Counted from the stretch's first letter, positions 40,523-53,807 are shown. The stretch: DNA of 64,000 nucleotides from Brienomyrus brachyistius (GCF_023856365.1 NC_064533.1:35698118-35762117); one strand, 5' to 3'. The notes: generated from the sequence alone by a model not told the origin. Numbers and translations: made by a program.

Positions 40523-41687
40523 CACTCACCGGCCACTTTATTAGGCACACCTGTCCAACTGCTCGTTGACGCAAATTACTGATCAGCCAATCACATGGTG
40601 GCATGTTGACATGGTCAAGACGAACCGCTGCAGTTTCAGAATGGGGAAGAAAGGTGATTTAAGTGACTTTGAACGTGGCATGGTTGCTGGTGCCAGACGG
40701 GCTGGTCTGAGTATTGCAGAAACTGCTGATCTTCTGGGATTGTCACACACAACCATCTCTAGGGTTTACAGAGAATGGTCCGAAAAAGGGAAAACATCCA
40801 GTGAGCGGCAGTTCTATGGGGGAAAATGCCTTGTTGATGCCAGAGGTCAGAGGAGAATGGCCAGAGTGGTTCGAGCTGATAGAAAGGCAACAGTAACTCA
40901 AGTAACCACTCGTTACAACCAAGGTATGCAGAAGAGCATCTCCGAACGCACAACACGTCGAACCTTGAGGCAGATGGGCTTACAGCAGCAGACGACCACA
41001 CCGGGTGCCACTCCTGTCAGCAAAGAACAGGAAACTGAGGCTACAATTCGCACAGGCTCACCAAAATTGGACAATAGAAGATTGGAAAAATGTTGCCTGG
41101 TCTGATGAGTCTCGATTTCTGCTGCGACATTCGGATGGTAGGGTCAGAATTTGGTGTCAACAACATAAAAGCATGGATTCATCCTGCCTTGTATCAACGG
41201 TTCAGGCTGGTGGTGGTGGTGTAATGGTGTGGGGGACATTTTCTTGGCACACCTTGGGCCCTTTAGATTATCGTTGAAATGCCACAGCCTACCTGAGTAT
41301 TGTTGCTGACCATATCTATCCCTTTATGACCACAGTGTACCCATCTTCTGATGGCTACTTCCAGCAGGATATTGCACCATGTCATAAAGCTCGAATCATC
41401 TCAGACTGGTTTCTTGAACATGACAATGAGTTCACTGTACTCAAATGGCCTCCACAGTCACCAGATCTCAATCCAATACAGCACCTTTGGGATGTGGTGG
41501 AACGGGAGATTCGCATCATGAATGTGCAGCCGACAAATCATGTCATGTCAATATGGACCAATATCTCTGAGGAATGTTTCCAGTACCTTGTTGAATCTCT
41601 GCCACGAAGGATTAAGGCAATTCTGAAGGCAAAAGGGGGTTCAACCTGGTACTAGCAAGGTGTGCCTAATAAAGTGGCCGGTGAGTG
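40523..41687 (+). mobile_element. Tc1/mariner-like transposon, 1165 bp, decayed
   Basis: Perfect 30-bp terminal inverted repeats lie at 40523-40552 and 41658-41687. They start CACTCACCGGCCACTTTATT and are flanked by TA at 40521-40522 and 41688-41689. The size, TA target and single transposase gene are standard for Tc1-like elements. This TIR type is common in fish genomes. The identical TIRs contrast with the broken gene inside. Confidence 0.96.
40641..41655 (+). pseudogene. Tc1-like transposase, inactivated
   Basis: The translation starts MGKKGDLSDFERGMVAGARR and contains an N-terminal paired-like helix-turn-helix (AETADLLGLSHTTISRVYREW). A one-base insertion near 40980 shifts the frame after RQMG. 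The frame resumes as YSSRRPHRVPLLSAKNRK. The first catalytic Asp is in WSDESRF (codon 41104-41106) and the second in YFQQDIAPCH (codon 41368-41370). The third position, normally Glu in NPIEHLW, is Gln here (CAG at 41479-41481), with 36 residues between it and the second Asp. A TGA stop lies at 41275-41277. With a frameshift, a stop and loss of the catalytic Glu, the gene cannot make active enzyme. The stop codon at 41653-41655 abuts the right TIR. Confidence 0.94.
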
Positions 41688-44493
41688 TATATATATTATT
41701 CACAGGAGCACACCGCTAAATTGAGAAATGAGTTAAATTAAGAGACCTCAGCACAATTTTAGTTTTTTCCAGAGCTGTATATGTGTGCACGCACACGCGT
41801 GTAAGTGTGTATTATATGTATTGTTATTGTATCTGGGTTCTCAGAAGAAGGTGAAGGAATGCAATAAATTGGTTTGGGGGATTTGTGAATAATACATAAG
41901 GTTGAGTGTAATGCCTGACTAGCAAATTAGTCTTCATTTTCTTGAGTAGCTTCCTTTTTAAGTGTGGATTAGATTAAAGTCAGTATCTAAAAATATGGGA
42001 CCAAAGGGTTAATTAATGGGCTGAATTAAAATGACGAGTTGATCATCTTCATGGTTTTTGTATCTCGATTAAGGACAGAAGCACCACCTGGGTCCAGGCA
42101 GCCCACTCCAATCAGGAGGCTCACACTTGATATCATTGTTCACTCTGGTCTTATGTAATTGCCTTAATTAATGAACTTCTTGGTAGCACACTTCAATTGC
42201 TCCTTGTCTTCCATTTGCACGACACCCATTTGTGAGATGTCATATAAAACTTTGTGTTACTTGTGTGGCTAGACAGCTTTAGATGTTGATAATCTTATCT
42301 TCTTGTTATGTGCATTAGACCTTTCACTCCACTCCCCTTTGCTTATACAGGATTGTTTTAATATTAATGAGAATTTTAAACTGTTTTTTGAGGAGACTCA
42401 CGAGTTTGGACGTGCTCAGTAGAGCCTTTAAAAGCAGACGTGTTTAATAGTGTAACTTAAAAATCGAAATCTGTGTGCTTTGCTTCTCTGATCCTCATAC
42501 TCTGAGATTTGCATACATTGACACTAATTTCACCGTGAGAGCACCGAGCACCGGGTCCATCCATTTGTATGGGAGATGATAACGGGCTCTCTAATTGCTG
42601 AGCCCCAGACAGATGGCCTTTAAAATCAGAAGCTGTAACTCCCCTCCGTCACCTTGAGGAGGTCGTGCTCCGCCGCTGGAGGTGGAGTGAGGGAGCCGCA
42701 CGCACTCAGCGCCCCTGATTTGCTCGGCTTTTAAAACAGGCCGTAGCGTTTCCACTTCATTAAGCCCAATCAGACCCCTGATATCACCCTCGCCTCCTGA
42801 CTGTAAGGAATTGCTTTGCTTTGTATTACCGCCGTCTGCCCTCTGGGGGGCCTTTTTGTCTGGACGTCTTCGGACTCGGATGTGATGGCAGACGGAGACT
42901 GGTGTCTAGGAAGGCGTGCAAACTCAAGCTTATTTAGGATTCCTGCATATTGAATGTTAGTTCGGCTGAAGTAGGTGTGCTGTGCCAGGCCAATGGTGTG
43001 TTTCACCTGTACAGCAGACTGCTCTCCCTTGGTGGAAGTTCAGATGCAGCTAAGAGTGGCACTTGATCTGAATTGCTATGGCTGTAAACAAGGCGGAGTA
43101 TGTGAGCTGTTTGTGTTGCTTTGGACAAAGATCTCTCCTATAAGACTAAGTAATTAGCGGCTTCAGAGTTCTGCGCCAAATGCTACCTGATGAACAGGGT
43201 ACCCTGGCTCTGCTTAGTGACTCAGCACTGTAGTTCACTGATGCTTGGCTTGCAGGTGCTTGTTTGCCAGGCAGAGTGGAGAACAGCTGGACTCTACTGG
43301 CGTCATAGTCAGGATGTTGAATTGACTCCCCCCACCATGCCTCACCCAACTCTAAGGGTCCTTGCCTGACAGAAACATGGCAGGGTTACAAGACCCTTAG
43401 CTAATGGCTGTGAAAGAAATGGCAGATAATTACTCATTGCCCATATTTCCTTGTTTTTATTCATCACAAATGGCAGTTCTACAGATTTATTAGGATTCCC
43501 TTCTTTTGTACCCTCAGTGAGCTTTGTGGAGTGAAGGCAAAGTGCTTTTGTAACTTAGACAGGCATGCACACCCCAGTGAACCATACTGGGTTTTAGGTA
43601 AAACTGCAAATATTCAGAAAGAGCATTCCTGAAGAGTCCATGACTACGGATGACAGGAGTAGCCCAATATTTTATCGATGACACGTACGATTCAGCATTA
43701 TCATCGTTTTGCCCATCGCATCTTCAGAGTACATATCTTAAGCTGATATAACTTCCTAGCAGCTGAGACGAGCCCTTGGGGAAGGCATCATTGGAGCAGC
43801 AGTGGAGGTGAGGGTCTCGGACTTTGTCATCACACTGGCAGAAGAAAAATGGCAAGGATGAAAACAAGAGTATAAATAATCCAAGGGGCGATGGGGTTTA
43901 AACAGGTATTGAATGTCTAAATAATACATTTGCAAAGGATATGAGAGGGTATTGAAATAGATTTGCCATTTATGCCGTTTCCAGGCAACGTGGTTGAGAG
44001 GAGGTGAGGAGCAGTGCAGGTTTTCTCTGAAATGTATATTAATACTGCAAAACCCCAAGCCACTTCTCAGAGCTGCACAGGGACTGCTGCTTCTAATTCC
44101 CCAATATCAGTCCCCAGTGCTGGATTAATACATCAGTGAGCCATAATGAATTTTGTCAAAGGCATGTTACAAAACTGTCCACCTAATAAATGCCTGAGTC
44201 AAATCCCCGAATAACCAGAGATGTTGCTCAGTGCTAGGCAGGATGGATAAATGGATAAAGAAGCTGAATACCACCGAGGCCTCTATAGAAATGAGTAAGC
44301 GTGATTTCCTATACTGTATGTTTGGTATTATAAAACATCATACTCCCACTCACAGCTTAACTGCTGTCATGTTACCTGATGTGCAGCAAATTTTTCTGCC
44401 TTTTTATCTCTTGGTGCAAGAATAGTCCTTAAGAATTAAAAAACCCAGATGGATTGCCACAAAGACTGTCTTTATTTGTGCACGGCTTTCATA

Positions 44494-44515
44494 CACTACA
44501 AACACGTTTGTAGTG
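44494..44515. repeat. Perfect inverted repeat (10-bp arms, 2-bp spacer)
   Basis: CACTACAAAC at 44494-44503 and GTTTGTAGTG at 44506-44515 are perfect reverse complements. A related sequence, GTGTTCACTGTAG, occurs near 44857-44869 in inverse orientation to GTAGTGAACAC at 44510-44520. The pair may mark the arms of a small degraded element. Confidence 0.6.
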
Positions 44516-47500
44516 AACACACCTAGAAATATTTACTACAGATGAGAAGTACAGATCTGCAGCATGACCTCATGCAGTGCTTTTTTTTCTTTACAATGGA
44601 TATTTCTTCTCAGAAACAAATGTCCTTGTATGTAAAAAAGTATCGCAGCTAAAGCAACAGAAACCCAGCATTGTTCTGGTTCTCATCCCAGCTGTCCTTA
44701 ATGTACCCTTTTCAGCTTCTCAGATTCATTGTGTTTATGCTTTTCCACTTCCCACATTGCAGCTTTAACCATTTACACTTCCATGCCACCTTACAGATTA
44801 ATTTGTATGAGTAATTCTGCTCACACAGAACTGATTCCGCTTCCTGTCTACAGTGGTGTTCACTGTAGCAAATGTCAGTTTAGGAAGTAAAGCCATATTT
44901 CTGCATGCAGCTCTTTCTGAGATCGTGCAATTCCTCATAGACGTTATGGTTCCCAGTGCACCGGACTGCCATGTACGTGTGCTTCCTTAATGCTGTTGTC
45001 TCCTCAGGGATTTCACAGTCACTTAGACAGCTTGTAGAAGGTCACTCCCATCTCCTGCTCGCCCTTCGCTGGCTTTGTTTCGGTCTGCTGTGCTCGCTTC
45101 TGATCTGCCTGTATCTGGACCCCTAGTGTTGCCTGTCAGGCAGGCCATACTGTCCACTGTTTGCATCTCATTGTCAGTAGCATTGATCTCCCTACAATAG
45201 TGATACTAGCACAAGATAGTGAGAGGGCTTCATATGTGATCATTATACTAGCTGAAACCACTACTTTTGTCTCAAAAGGCATATTCACCAGTCATAAATT
45301 CCGCATATAAAATATAAGGGCATGCGTTGGTGGTGTGCAAGGTGTGTTTTTTATCAACATATCTATGTTTTTCCCCTTGCCTGCTGAACACTACAATGGA
45401 GTAATTATGATAAGAGGGACACTTAATAACATTCAGAAGAAAGGCGCTTTAGAGTATAATCCACAGTGTGTGCTAGATTAGGTCTGATGGAAGTCAATAG
45501 CATTAGGGTTTGTATGGAATATGGTTGGAGAACAAAGAGCTCTTATGTTGACCCTTACAGTGACTGGCTGTCCACACTTGAGATGCTGTTCTGGGTCATG
45601 GGCAGGAAGGTTGAAGCCTGAGCCCTCTTTGGTTCGCTAACCAGTTGTTGGGTGGCTAATCCTATTGAAGGAAGATGAACCCTAGGGACTGCCTGCCTTG
45701 CACATTCCTGAGTACCAATAAACACATGCACTTCCTCTGCAGGGTTTACCATAGCCCTAAATATCTATCCTAGCTGATCAAACCCTGACATTGTTGGGGT
45801 ATAAAGCATCTCACTGTATCTTCTAGAGAACGACGTAAAAGGTAGAAACCGATTATCAGCAATGTCTTGGGATAATTTGATTCTGGTTAATGTTAACAGA
45901 GAACTGCCCTTTCCTCATGACATAATTGATGGCGCTCTGTCTCTTTGTCGTGCCTGTTCTGTCTGTTTCGTATTTACAAACTAGTTTCCTTTAACATGGA
46001 ACAGGAAATTTGCTGGAACTCAGTTGTCCTTTTGTACAATAAATCTGAAAAAACTAAATCTGGCACACTGCTGTTATTACCCTTCACTCACTTTGCCAGT
46101 GGAGTTCACATCACTGCATGACTGAATCACAATTCAATCATTACATGAAGGAATTATGACTTAAAAATCATGTTTGAGGACATTTTAGCCATGCATAAGG
46201 ACACAAAAGATGAGAACCAAGTTTACCTTGCATACCTTTGGTTTGTGATTGATTCTGTGGTAGCTAAGATCTCTGAGGCTGAAATGTATCAGACTTCAGG
46301 CTCCGAAGTTAAAGGAATACAGAAGTTGGAACAAAAGTCACCTTGGAAAATCTTGAAGAAGAGCAAAGTCTACAAATTTTACCCAGGGTGCTAGGAAGTG
46401 TTTGAAACATCACACTAAACTTGTGCCATGTCCCAATGATAGTATTTTTATGAGGCTGCTAAACAGGGCGATGCAATAACGGTAATTCAGCAATATGAGT
46501 GCTGTGGCCTTAAGCTCCAGGTAATTCAATCTTGCGTTTGATGCTTCAGCCCAGAGAATTCTATCATTTCTGTCTTGCCCTTCCCATGTACATTTGTTTT
46601 CCCAGAAAACTATGTAAGAAGGGGAGGAAAGGAGGAAGTTTGGTTGGCCTGCTTTGCTTTTGAAGACTTTCATGCCACATAAAAGCAATCAAATGATGTA
46701 GCTGGCTTGGTCTCTGTGAAGCACAAGTGTGCTATTTCTCACCTGCTTCACATAATGGGGGTTGGGACACCAGTAAGATATTACATGTGGTGCTGTTTCC
46801 GTCTTAGTTGAGGTTTTTCCATGATTGCGTCGAGTTTTTTCATGCCTTGTTTGTGCCAGCTGTTAGTAAACCCTGGTTAACTCTCTGCTCTGAGGAATCT
46901 AAGGTTTCCTGGCTGCATTTTCTTGGAATGAAAGCTTTCAAATAGATGCATGAAGAACAGTGTGCATGGATATGATTAATAGTCTTATAAAGTTGGACTG
47001 GCAGCGTGGCCAAGTGCCCCGGTCTATGTGGTAACTGCCCTCGCCGGCCATTCCCGATATCGGGGTGAATGAGGAGACATGGCAGAGGAAACACAGGAGA
47101 CTGAAGCAGAATGGAGAACATCGTGACATGGTGTCAACAGCCAGGGCTCCGTCTGTCATAGGGCTAAATACACATAACCGAGATGCAAATGCTTTCTAGG
47201 CTGCCACCATGTTTCCTGGCGTAATCTCCTTCCACGTCCCCTGGGATGTGCAGGCAAGGAATAAAGAGGAAAGCAAAGGAGAATGCAAGAATAATCAAGG
47301 AACACTGCTGAAAGGCTGCTGGCAGAAACCCTTCAATTATGCTGCCCCTAATAGGAGCTCTCCTCTGTGGTGCAGTAATAACCTGCCGCAGTTACCCCAG
47401 GCTCTCTGTCTCACTCTTGGCCATGGAAGGAGCTTATTCAGCCTTTGAGTGCGCTTCAGAGGTGAGGGGGGGTTCCGCCCAAGTGGCACAGGCTAATCTC

Positions 47501-48071
47501 CCCCCAAACACTCTGGGGCTCTGAACAGCTGGCTCTCTGTAACCACAGGAAGACAGCTGATGACTAGCATTTCAGGAGGGGGGAGAAGAAAGATGGATAG
47601 ATGGATGGGGAGGGGAACGGAAAAGGAGAAAATCTGGGAGTGTTTTGTGATTTGTTTTTTCCTCCGCTGTTGGGGTGATGAATGACTGTGGCTTTTATTT
47701 GTGTAAGGTATGAGAAATACGACACGTCAGACCCCCCCTCCAGCCTTTCAGGCCTCTCTGATTTATGGCAAGTTCACCCCATTTCTTTATGACTCCCCAT
47801 AAATAATCATAAGGCCTGTCATGTACAACACTGGACAGTATGGCTTCATCTTGGCTGTGGCAGTCTTCTCAGTAAGTTCTCTTGCCATGCAGAGTACCTC
47901 CGATCCCACTCCAGCCTGCCTAGTCCGTGTGCCAATTTTGCCAAGTTCCTTGCTCTCATTTCATATGCAAACGAGCTGTCCAACGAGAACCTCACCAGAC
48001 AAGCTGATGGGAGGGACCAGCAGTTAAAAAACCCTGCCTCTCTTAAACTCTCATTTCTTTCAGCTATAGAA

Positions 48072-48072
<1 letters not shown>

Positions 48073-48111
<39 letters not shown>
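48073..48111. repeat. T26-A13 homopolymer junction
   Basis: A run of 26 T residues is followed directly by 13 A residues, forming a perfect A/T foldback. It is a simple repeat and error-prone for sequencing. Confidence 0.9.
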
Positions 48112-51100
48112 CCTTTTTAGTTTAGAATGATGGGTCAGGTGGGAACCCTTTGTAATGCATTGTATACCCTTGTGTAGGGTGCTGCATCAGTGGGTTTTCT
48201 GCCTGTCTAGTTAGGGATGCACAGGGTATGGACTGATCAGGCCATCATTCATCCCACAAGCCTGCTGAGAGACACTTACTGCGCTCCCACCTGCTCTTAA
48301 CTAAGTGCTTAGTGCATGATCATCACAGTGTCTGCCTTGTGCACAGTATCTTGCAGCGTTAAAAGTGCCCCATTGCAATTGTTTGCTAGAATGTTTAATC
48401 CAAAATATCTGTCTGAATATTACTAATCGACTCTAAGGTCTTTTATGGCTACGTACAGTTCTTGGGGTGCTTGCAATACACGCTTCCTTCATTTTACCGA
48501 GGAGCACAACCTGAATATGTCACAGTAAAATATCCTGGTCATTGAACGGCTCTTCTTTTGAAGTATTGCAGTGCCATAATGGGAAGACAAATTCACTGTG
48601 TGGTGCAAATGGCGAATATCTGTTATGTGTTTTTGCCACCACATGTTACACTGAGACTCTGGGTGGGGGTGGGGTGTTGGGGGGTGGGATTGCAAAGCTA
48701 TCAGAAAAGCCTCCCTAAGTGATGCCAAAGGGAAAAGCCTACATAAACATTTCTATCTATTGGTTTTTTGTACAAACAAGAGATGGATGTGCAGGTTCAC
48801 ACAGTGACAGAGAAGGCTAAACCCTCTCTGTGTCTCTGACTGCTCGCTGAAGAGATTATTACTCAGTCTCACTGTGAAGAGACGGAGAACTGGACCAGAG
48901 ATCGATTTCAGTCCGTCTGGATTAGAACAGCGATGTCTTCTCTGACATCAGGAGATCTCCGCCAGGGAAAGCCGACAGGAGAATTCCCGTTTACCCGCTC
49001 AAACGGTCGGTTCAGCATCACCGCAAAGGTTATAGCAGCTGAGGCAAATACTTGCTCCATGTGCTACTTGTACTTGTATAAAGATGAGTGAATAGTGCTA
49101 ATTAAACATCTGCTTGTTTATGCATTATTTCCCCACTGGCACAATGCTAACAGCATGCACATGGACTCTCACAGATACCTGATGTGTGTCGCGCGCTGTC
49201 TAGCGTGCTCTACATGCACTACTACTGCTGCTAATGGGAGGCTTAAAATCCATCATGCCTAAGCCAGTTGAATGATAGAATTACGGGAGAATCAACACCA
49301 GGCATAGCATAATTATACAGCAGTATTTTCTGCCAGAATCCACCATTGCCTTAAACAATTTGTCTGCATATTCTGCTTGTCAGGAGTTACGGATTATACA
49401 TTCCTCCGACAAATGACAATGAGACACTCTCAATAACTGACAATCAAGCGAAAGCTCGAGTTGTTGAGTAAAGTGCCCCTCAAAGCTGACACACAACCCC
49501 TAAAAGCACTTAGAGGAGAAGTGAAGAAACCAAACATGGCCGAGTGCTGTTAGTTGTGTTTGCTGAGCTCTCCGGCTGCTGTCGATTTGGTGGATGGATC
49601 TCTCTTAGTAGAACTTAATTTCCAAGTGTCATTGCTGTTCTGCTTATCGTGGCACCTGTTCTCAACACGTTGGCAAGTTGCAGTTGGTGCTGCTGGAAGC
49701 TAGGTGGTGCTGTCAATCTGCTCACAGGCCGGGGTGGGGGTCACACTAGCTGGGGAGAACGCACTCTCTCTCTTTCCAGATCTTTCTTCTGGTGCTGCGC
49801 ATGACCTGTTTTCTGCCATCCATCGCAAATGCCACCCCATGCGGAAGCAGGAACATGTCGCCGGTTGCAAACACCTGCGCAAAAGCTGACTTATCCTGCC
49901 TGTTCTGGGCCCTTTAATCGCCTGGAGCCCCAGGAGTTGCACCTTGACAATCAGCCCTCCATTCTTAGTGTCCCTTAGTGGCCCTGCGCTGCGGCCTGAA
50001 CGTTTAGCTGCGCTTTTGCAGCAGTGAAGATGATGGCTGTGAGATATGGTGATGTCGCTCTTGATGCTCACCTGCACCGGGGTCCCTGTTGTTCCTCATA
50101 TGACAAACACACATTCCATTTCTGTTCTGATGGGGATGCGAAAAGACAGAACCTTTTTATTTCTCAGCAGTGATGTATTTTTGTTGCTCTTGGCTATGTT
50201 TTTATAAGCTATGGGCAATTTGTTTTTTCCTTATTTATGCGTGATGGTCTAACAGCGGCATCTTTGCGGAAATGTAAACACACAGAAATGTAAACTGCAA
50301 TAAATAGGGCTGTGCTGTGGGAATGTATGGAATCCGGTGATGCCGTCCTCACTGAGGCAGCAGAACACACTGCTGGCCTCCCTCCAGACAGTAAATTACA
50401 ATCCCACTGTAATTCATATCCATGTACTTTTATTTATATTTGTTTGCCAAATGTTTTTTCCAAAAGTTTCCCACTTATTTTTCGTGGGTGTATGTATGCT
50501 CAAGAAATGAGGGTGGCCATGGACTACATGTCTCCAGGTCAGAATACTTTTGTCACCTTTTGTTCAGTATCACTGAAGCCAGTGATACTCCCAACTCCCT
50601 CACACGGCAAAATGCAACTGCTGTGGTCCAGAGCTACCTTAATTTTTATCGAATTTTGAGGAGGATCTTTGGGGGGCGCTGGGGTTTCAAGCATTTTAAG
50701 TGCACTTGGCTGGTTTTTGAGCGTGTTAGCAGGCAAGTGCTATTTATTAACATAATTGATTTGATTAGTAAGGAGATTGTAAGATCACAGCATGCTGATG
50801 TCTGGCCTTAAACATCACGAATGTGCTCCTCTCAGCTGAGCTCTGGCTTAGAGCATCAGCAATGGCCACAGATTAGATTTAAATGTGCCCCGTCACCCCA
50901 TGTCAGCTTGCTTTTGTTTGTGTTTTGGATTGGACCCCCCCGGAGTGACACACATTGGCTGCACACGTCAGTGATTCTGGGTCACCTGTTGCCCGGAATG
51001 CAGCCCTATCGGTACAAAACTGCTATAAAGTTGCTGTCTATCTATATATATTCATTTTTTCCCCATCAATGATAAAAACGCCATAAAAGTATCATGTTAT

Positions 51101-51515
51101 GGTTTTAATGACATTTATTGGCGAATACAGGCCTCGGAGTGGGAATACAAATATATAAAATGTCAATCACTTGTCAGAACTCATAAATTGTGTGTCTCAG
51201 AATACAGAAAAAATGTAGGCTGGAGTCAGTGATTAATTTAACTTTAATTAGAGGGATTTGGTTACTGGGAGAGTGGCGCTGCGCAGGCCCATGCTGAGCC
51301 GGCCACACGAGTCGCGCACACACTGCCAGTGCGCGCTGTGATTCTGCTATCTGTCGGCTGTCAGCCTGAGTAAATGCCTTGAGTGCTCACTTCCTCATCT
51401 GTCATGTCTTCGCAGCGCACTCCTGCCTGCTGCTTTTTATCTATCTTTTTTTCATTCTCTTTTGACGCTGCTCCCTTTTGTGAAGACCTCGCCTGGTGTC
51501 TGCCCGTACCTCCCA

Positions 51516-51529
51516 CCCCCCCCCCCCCC
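51516..51529 (+). repeat. Poly-C tract (14 nt)
   Basis: A pure run of 14 C residues in intron 2. Confidence 0.93.
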
Positions 51530-52314
51530 GCGTTGCCCTAGAGACTGCCAGGGCAGTTTGCATAGACATGCTGCCTAATGCAGATGCAGCCTTGTGCCTT
51601 CAGCTGCTGTTTTGTTCGCAGCAGTGAGGGCTGTGTCTGCGCAGACGGGCCTGATGGTCTGCAAAAGACTTCCTAGATCAGGCTCTAAACATTAGGCCAC
51701 ATATGACTCCGGCTGTGGTTAGAGTGCCACATCTATGCTCTGTGTCACAGTAACCATGTGACACCGCATCCCAATGTCAGTGTCACCATCCTGCTCTCTA
51801 ATTGTACTTTAAAAAGTGCATTGGTGTTGAATTTGTTTAAAGGAATACTGCTTGCATTAATTTAAAAGAAGGTAAAGCTACAGCTTGCTCGAGTCGTCAT
51901 TGCACTTTCTACATTAGATGGAGTTTCTTTTGCCAGTATTCTGACATGGTATTAAATGGGATTTCTTGTAGGGAAAGCAGCAATTTATCATACATAAAGA
52001 AATTCATTCATCTTTTATGGAAGTTTGTTTCCAGAGTGGCACTGGTCAGTCCTATCCCACTCTCACCGTCTGCCTTTGCACTGCTAATCTGCTAGACTCC
52101 CACTTTCTCTAGCTCAAGAAGGCTGCCATGTAATTTTGCCAGACAGGTTCTGATTGTCCTAGAAGGTATAATTTAGAAATGGCCCCTCCTCTCTGGCACC
52201 TGTCTGCTCAGCCCCCCCACCTCCTCGCCAGCCCACTGCTTTATAAAATCTCACGCACCTCCTGATGTATGTCATGTGGTCTGATTCATTTATTTGCCAG
52301 TCACTAGCAAGGAG

Positions 52315-52316
<2 letters not shown>

Positions 52317-52359
<43 letters not shown>
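52317..52359. repeat. (GT)n microsatellite
   Basis: A pure GT dinucleotide repeat of about 21 units. Confidence 0.97.
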
Positions 52360-52362
<3 letters not shown>

Positions 52363-52544
52363 GAGTACGCTAGGGAGCCGAATGCTTTCTGGTCTTCTGG
52401 TTTATGGAGGAGAATGGTAGCGGTTTTCCAAGCGACAAATAGCTGTAGGCTGTTTCTGCTTTTCCTGTAGAGACATTTGGCCACCCTCTGAAGATGTTCT
52501 TTCTCCTCTGCCTGCCTATGAAGGAGTTCCTCTCCCCACCCCCC

Positions 52545-52640
52545 CGTCCCGCCTCCGGGGGCGTTTCCCCCCTCTGCCCCACCTCCGGGGGCATTTGCCC
52601 CCTCTGCCTGCCCTCCCGGGAGCGTTTCCCCTCTGCTCAC
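52545..52640. repeat. Short GC-rich minisatellite (about 3 units of 30 bp)
   Basis: Three imperfect units share the pattern CTCCGGGGGCGTTTCCCCCC..TCTGCC. They account for the glycine/alanine-rich minus-strand frame predicted across this interval, which is not a gene. Confidence 0.7.
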
Positions 52641-53370
52641 CATCGTTAGCCTGGCAGGCTTACTGGCAGCTGACTCCTGGACCCCAGCCATTTCACTGTG
52701 CTGAAAGGCTGGCAACTGGGCAAATTGATTAAAGTCATTACGCATAAGCAAGTTAAGGCAGAATTGCTCTAGTTTGTCTTGCTGGGTTTCATCCGAAGGA
52801 AATCGTATACATGAAGGGGCTTCTTAAAATTGTGACTTAATGCCGTCTGTAGGACAACTGCCGCTCAATTGAGTTTGGGAGTCGTCATTCCATGCCCCTG
52901 GCCTCTAAATAAGGTTTCTTCCACCAAATTTTTCACCAGACTTCCTCTGATTAAAGCAGCTCGCTAAATAAATGACAGGTACTTTTTTGCTTCAGTGCTA
53001 TTGTTACAGAATCTATAATATATGTTGCCAAGACTGGATGTATTTAAAGCCATAATTTGCACAAAATATTTGCATTAGGACCAAATATGTAAAATGATTA
53101 ATGGATTTTTGTATAATGTTGAAATAACGATAGATGCATATGGTAAAATATTCACTTATCTTTCTAGGTTCATATCAAATGTGTCATTGTACTTATGGTA
53201 ACCTTTATTATGATAATAATAATAATAGTGCAGTTACAAACAATTATTCTTTAAACGATTCATCTAGTGATTAGCCGAATGATTGAAAAAATAATCTAAC
53301 AACTAATTTTTTGATCTGATAAATTTATTGATAAGCGATTATTTTCATCAAGTTAGACAATTCACCCCCT

Positions 53371-53372
<2 letters not shown>

Positions 53373-53423
<51 letters not shown>
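53373..53423. repeat. (CA)n microsatellite
   Basis: A pure CA dinucleotide repeat of about 25 units, within the 3' part of the hAT-derived element. Confidence 0.97.
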
Positions 53424-53425
<2 letters not shown>

Positions 53426-53569
53426 GAAATTCTCATTAACATTTCTATTTATTAAAACATTTCTTAAACATTAGAGCATTATTAAGAAAAAAGGCAAATC
53501 TTAAGAGATATATGTCCATGAACCAAAAAATAAGAAAAATTCAAGTTACAATAACAAATAATGTGAAGA

Positions 53570-53807
53570 CAGTTAGGCATTACAGTGAGGAATGTAAGCA
53601 TGTCTGCATGATCTGCAGTTAGGCTTCCTCTTTTTTTGTGACTATGTTCCCAGTTGCCGAAAAAGGGTGCTCAGATGGTGTTGCTGTTGCAGGCACAGAC
53701 AGGTATGATTTGCCCCGAACAGCCCAAACTTTAGAAGACCGTGTGCGAGCCTTTTTGGCGGCGTGTTTCTCCAGAGGTTCCGGAGCGCTGCTGGTAGACG
53801 CAGCCAT
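53570..53807 (-). pseudogene. Remnant hAT transposase: N-terminus fused to C-terminal dimerisation domain
   Basis: The minus strand reads MAASTSSAPEPLEKHAAKK then ARTRSSKVW, the type of start seen upstream of BED-finger hAT transposases. It passes directly into YLSVPATATPSEHPFSATGN, which corresponds to the hAT C-terminal dimerisation motif (usually ..VPATSTPSER.FS..GN). The whole catalytic core is missing. A frameshift follows GNIVTKKEE, where a stop at 53619-53621 occurs. The shifted frame continues as SLTADHADMLTFL, again typical of the hAT C-terminus. It therefore cannot encode an active enzyme. The usual S-E-R-x-F of the motif is SEHPF here. Confidence 0.85.

Larger units (their letters stand above)
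40151..41778. mobile_element. Probable older MITE interrupted by the Tc1 insertion
   Basis: The left end ACAGTTCTGGAAAAAA at 40151 pairs with the right end at 41778, whose reverse complement is ACAGCTCTGGAAAAAA. They agree at 15 of 16 bases. The right arm also contains AATTAAGAGACCTCAGC, which I associate with a dispersed fish repeat beginning ACAGCTCTGG. Removing the Tc1 element leaves an element of roughly 460 bp. No clear target duplication was found, so the assignment is moderate. Confidence 0.5.

Noticed and set aside
46170..46394. 74-codon frame with protein-like composition
   Set aside because: No recognised family and no supporting splice or promoter context. It could be checked with RNA-seq but is not supportable here.
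52290..52751. 153-codon minus-strand frame rich in Gly, Ala and Glu, with a His-Thr run
   Set aside because: The His-Thr run is the GT microsatellite and the Gly-rich part is the 30-bp minisatellite.
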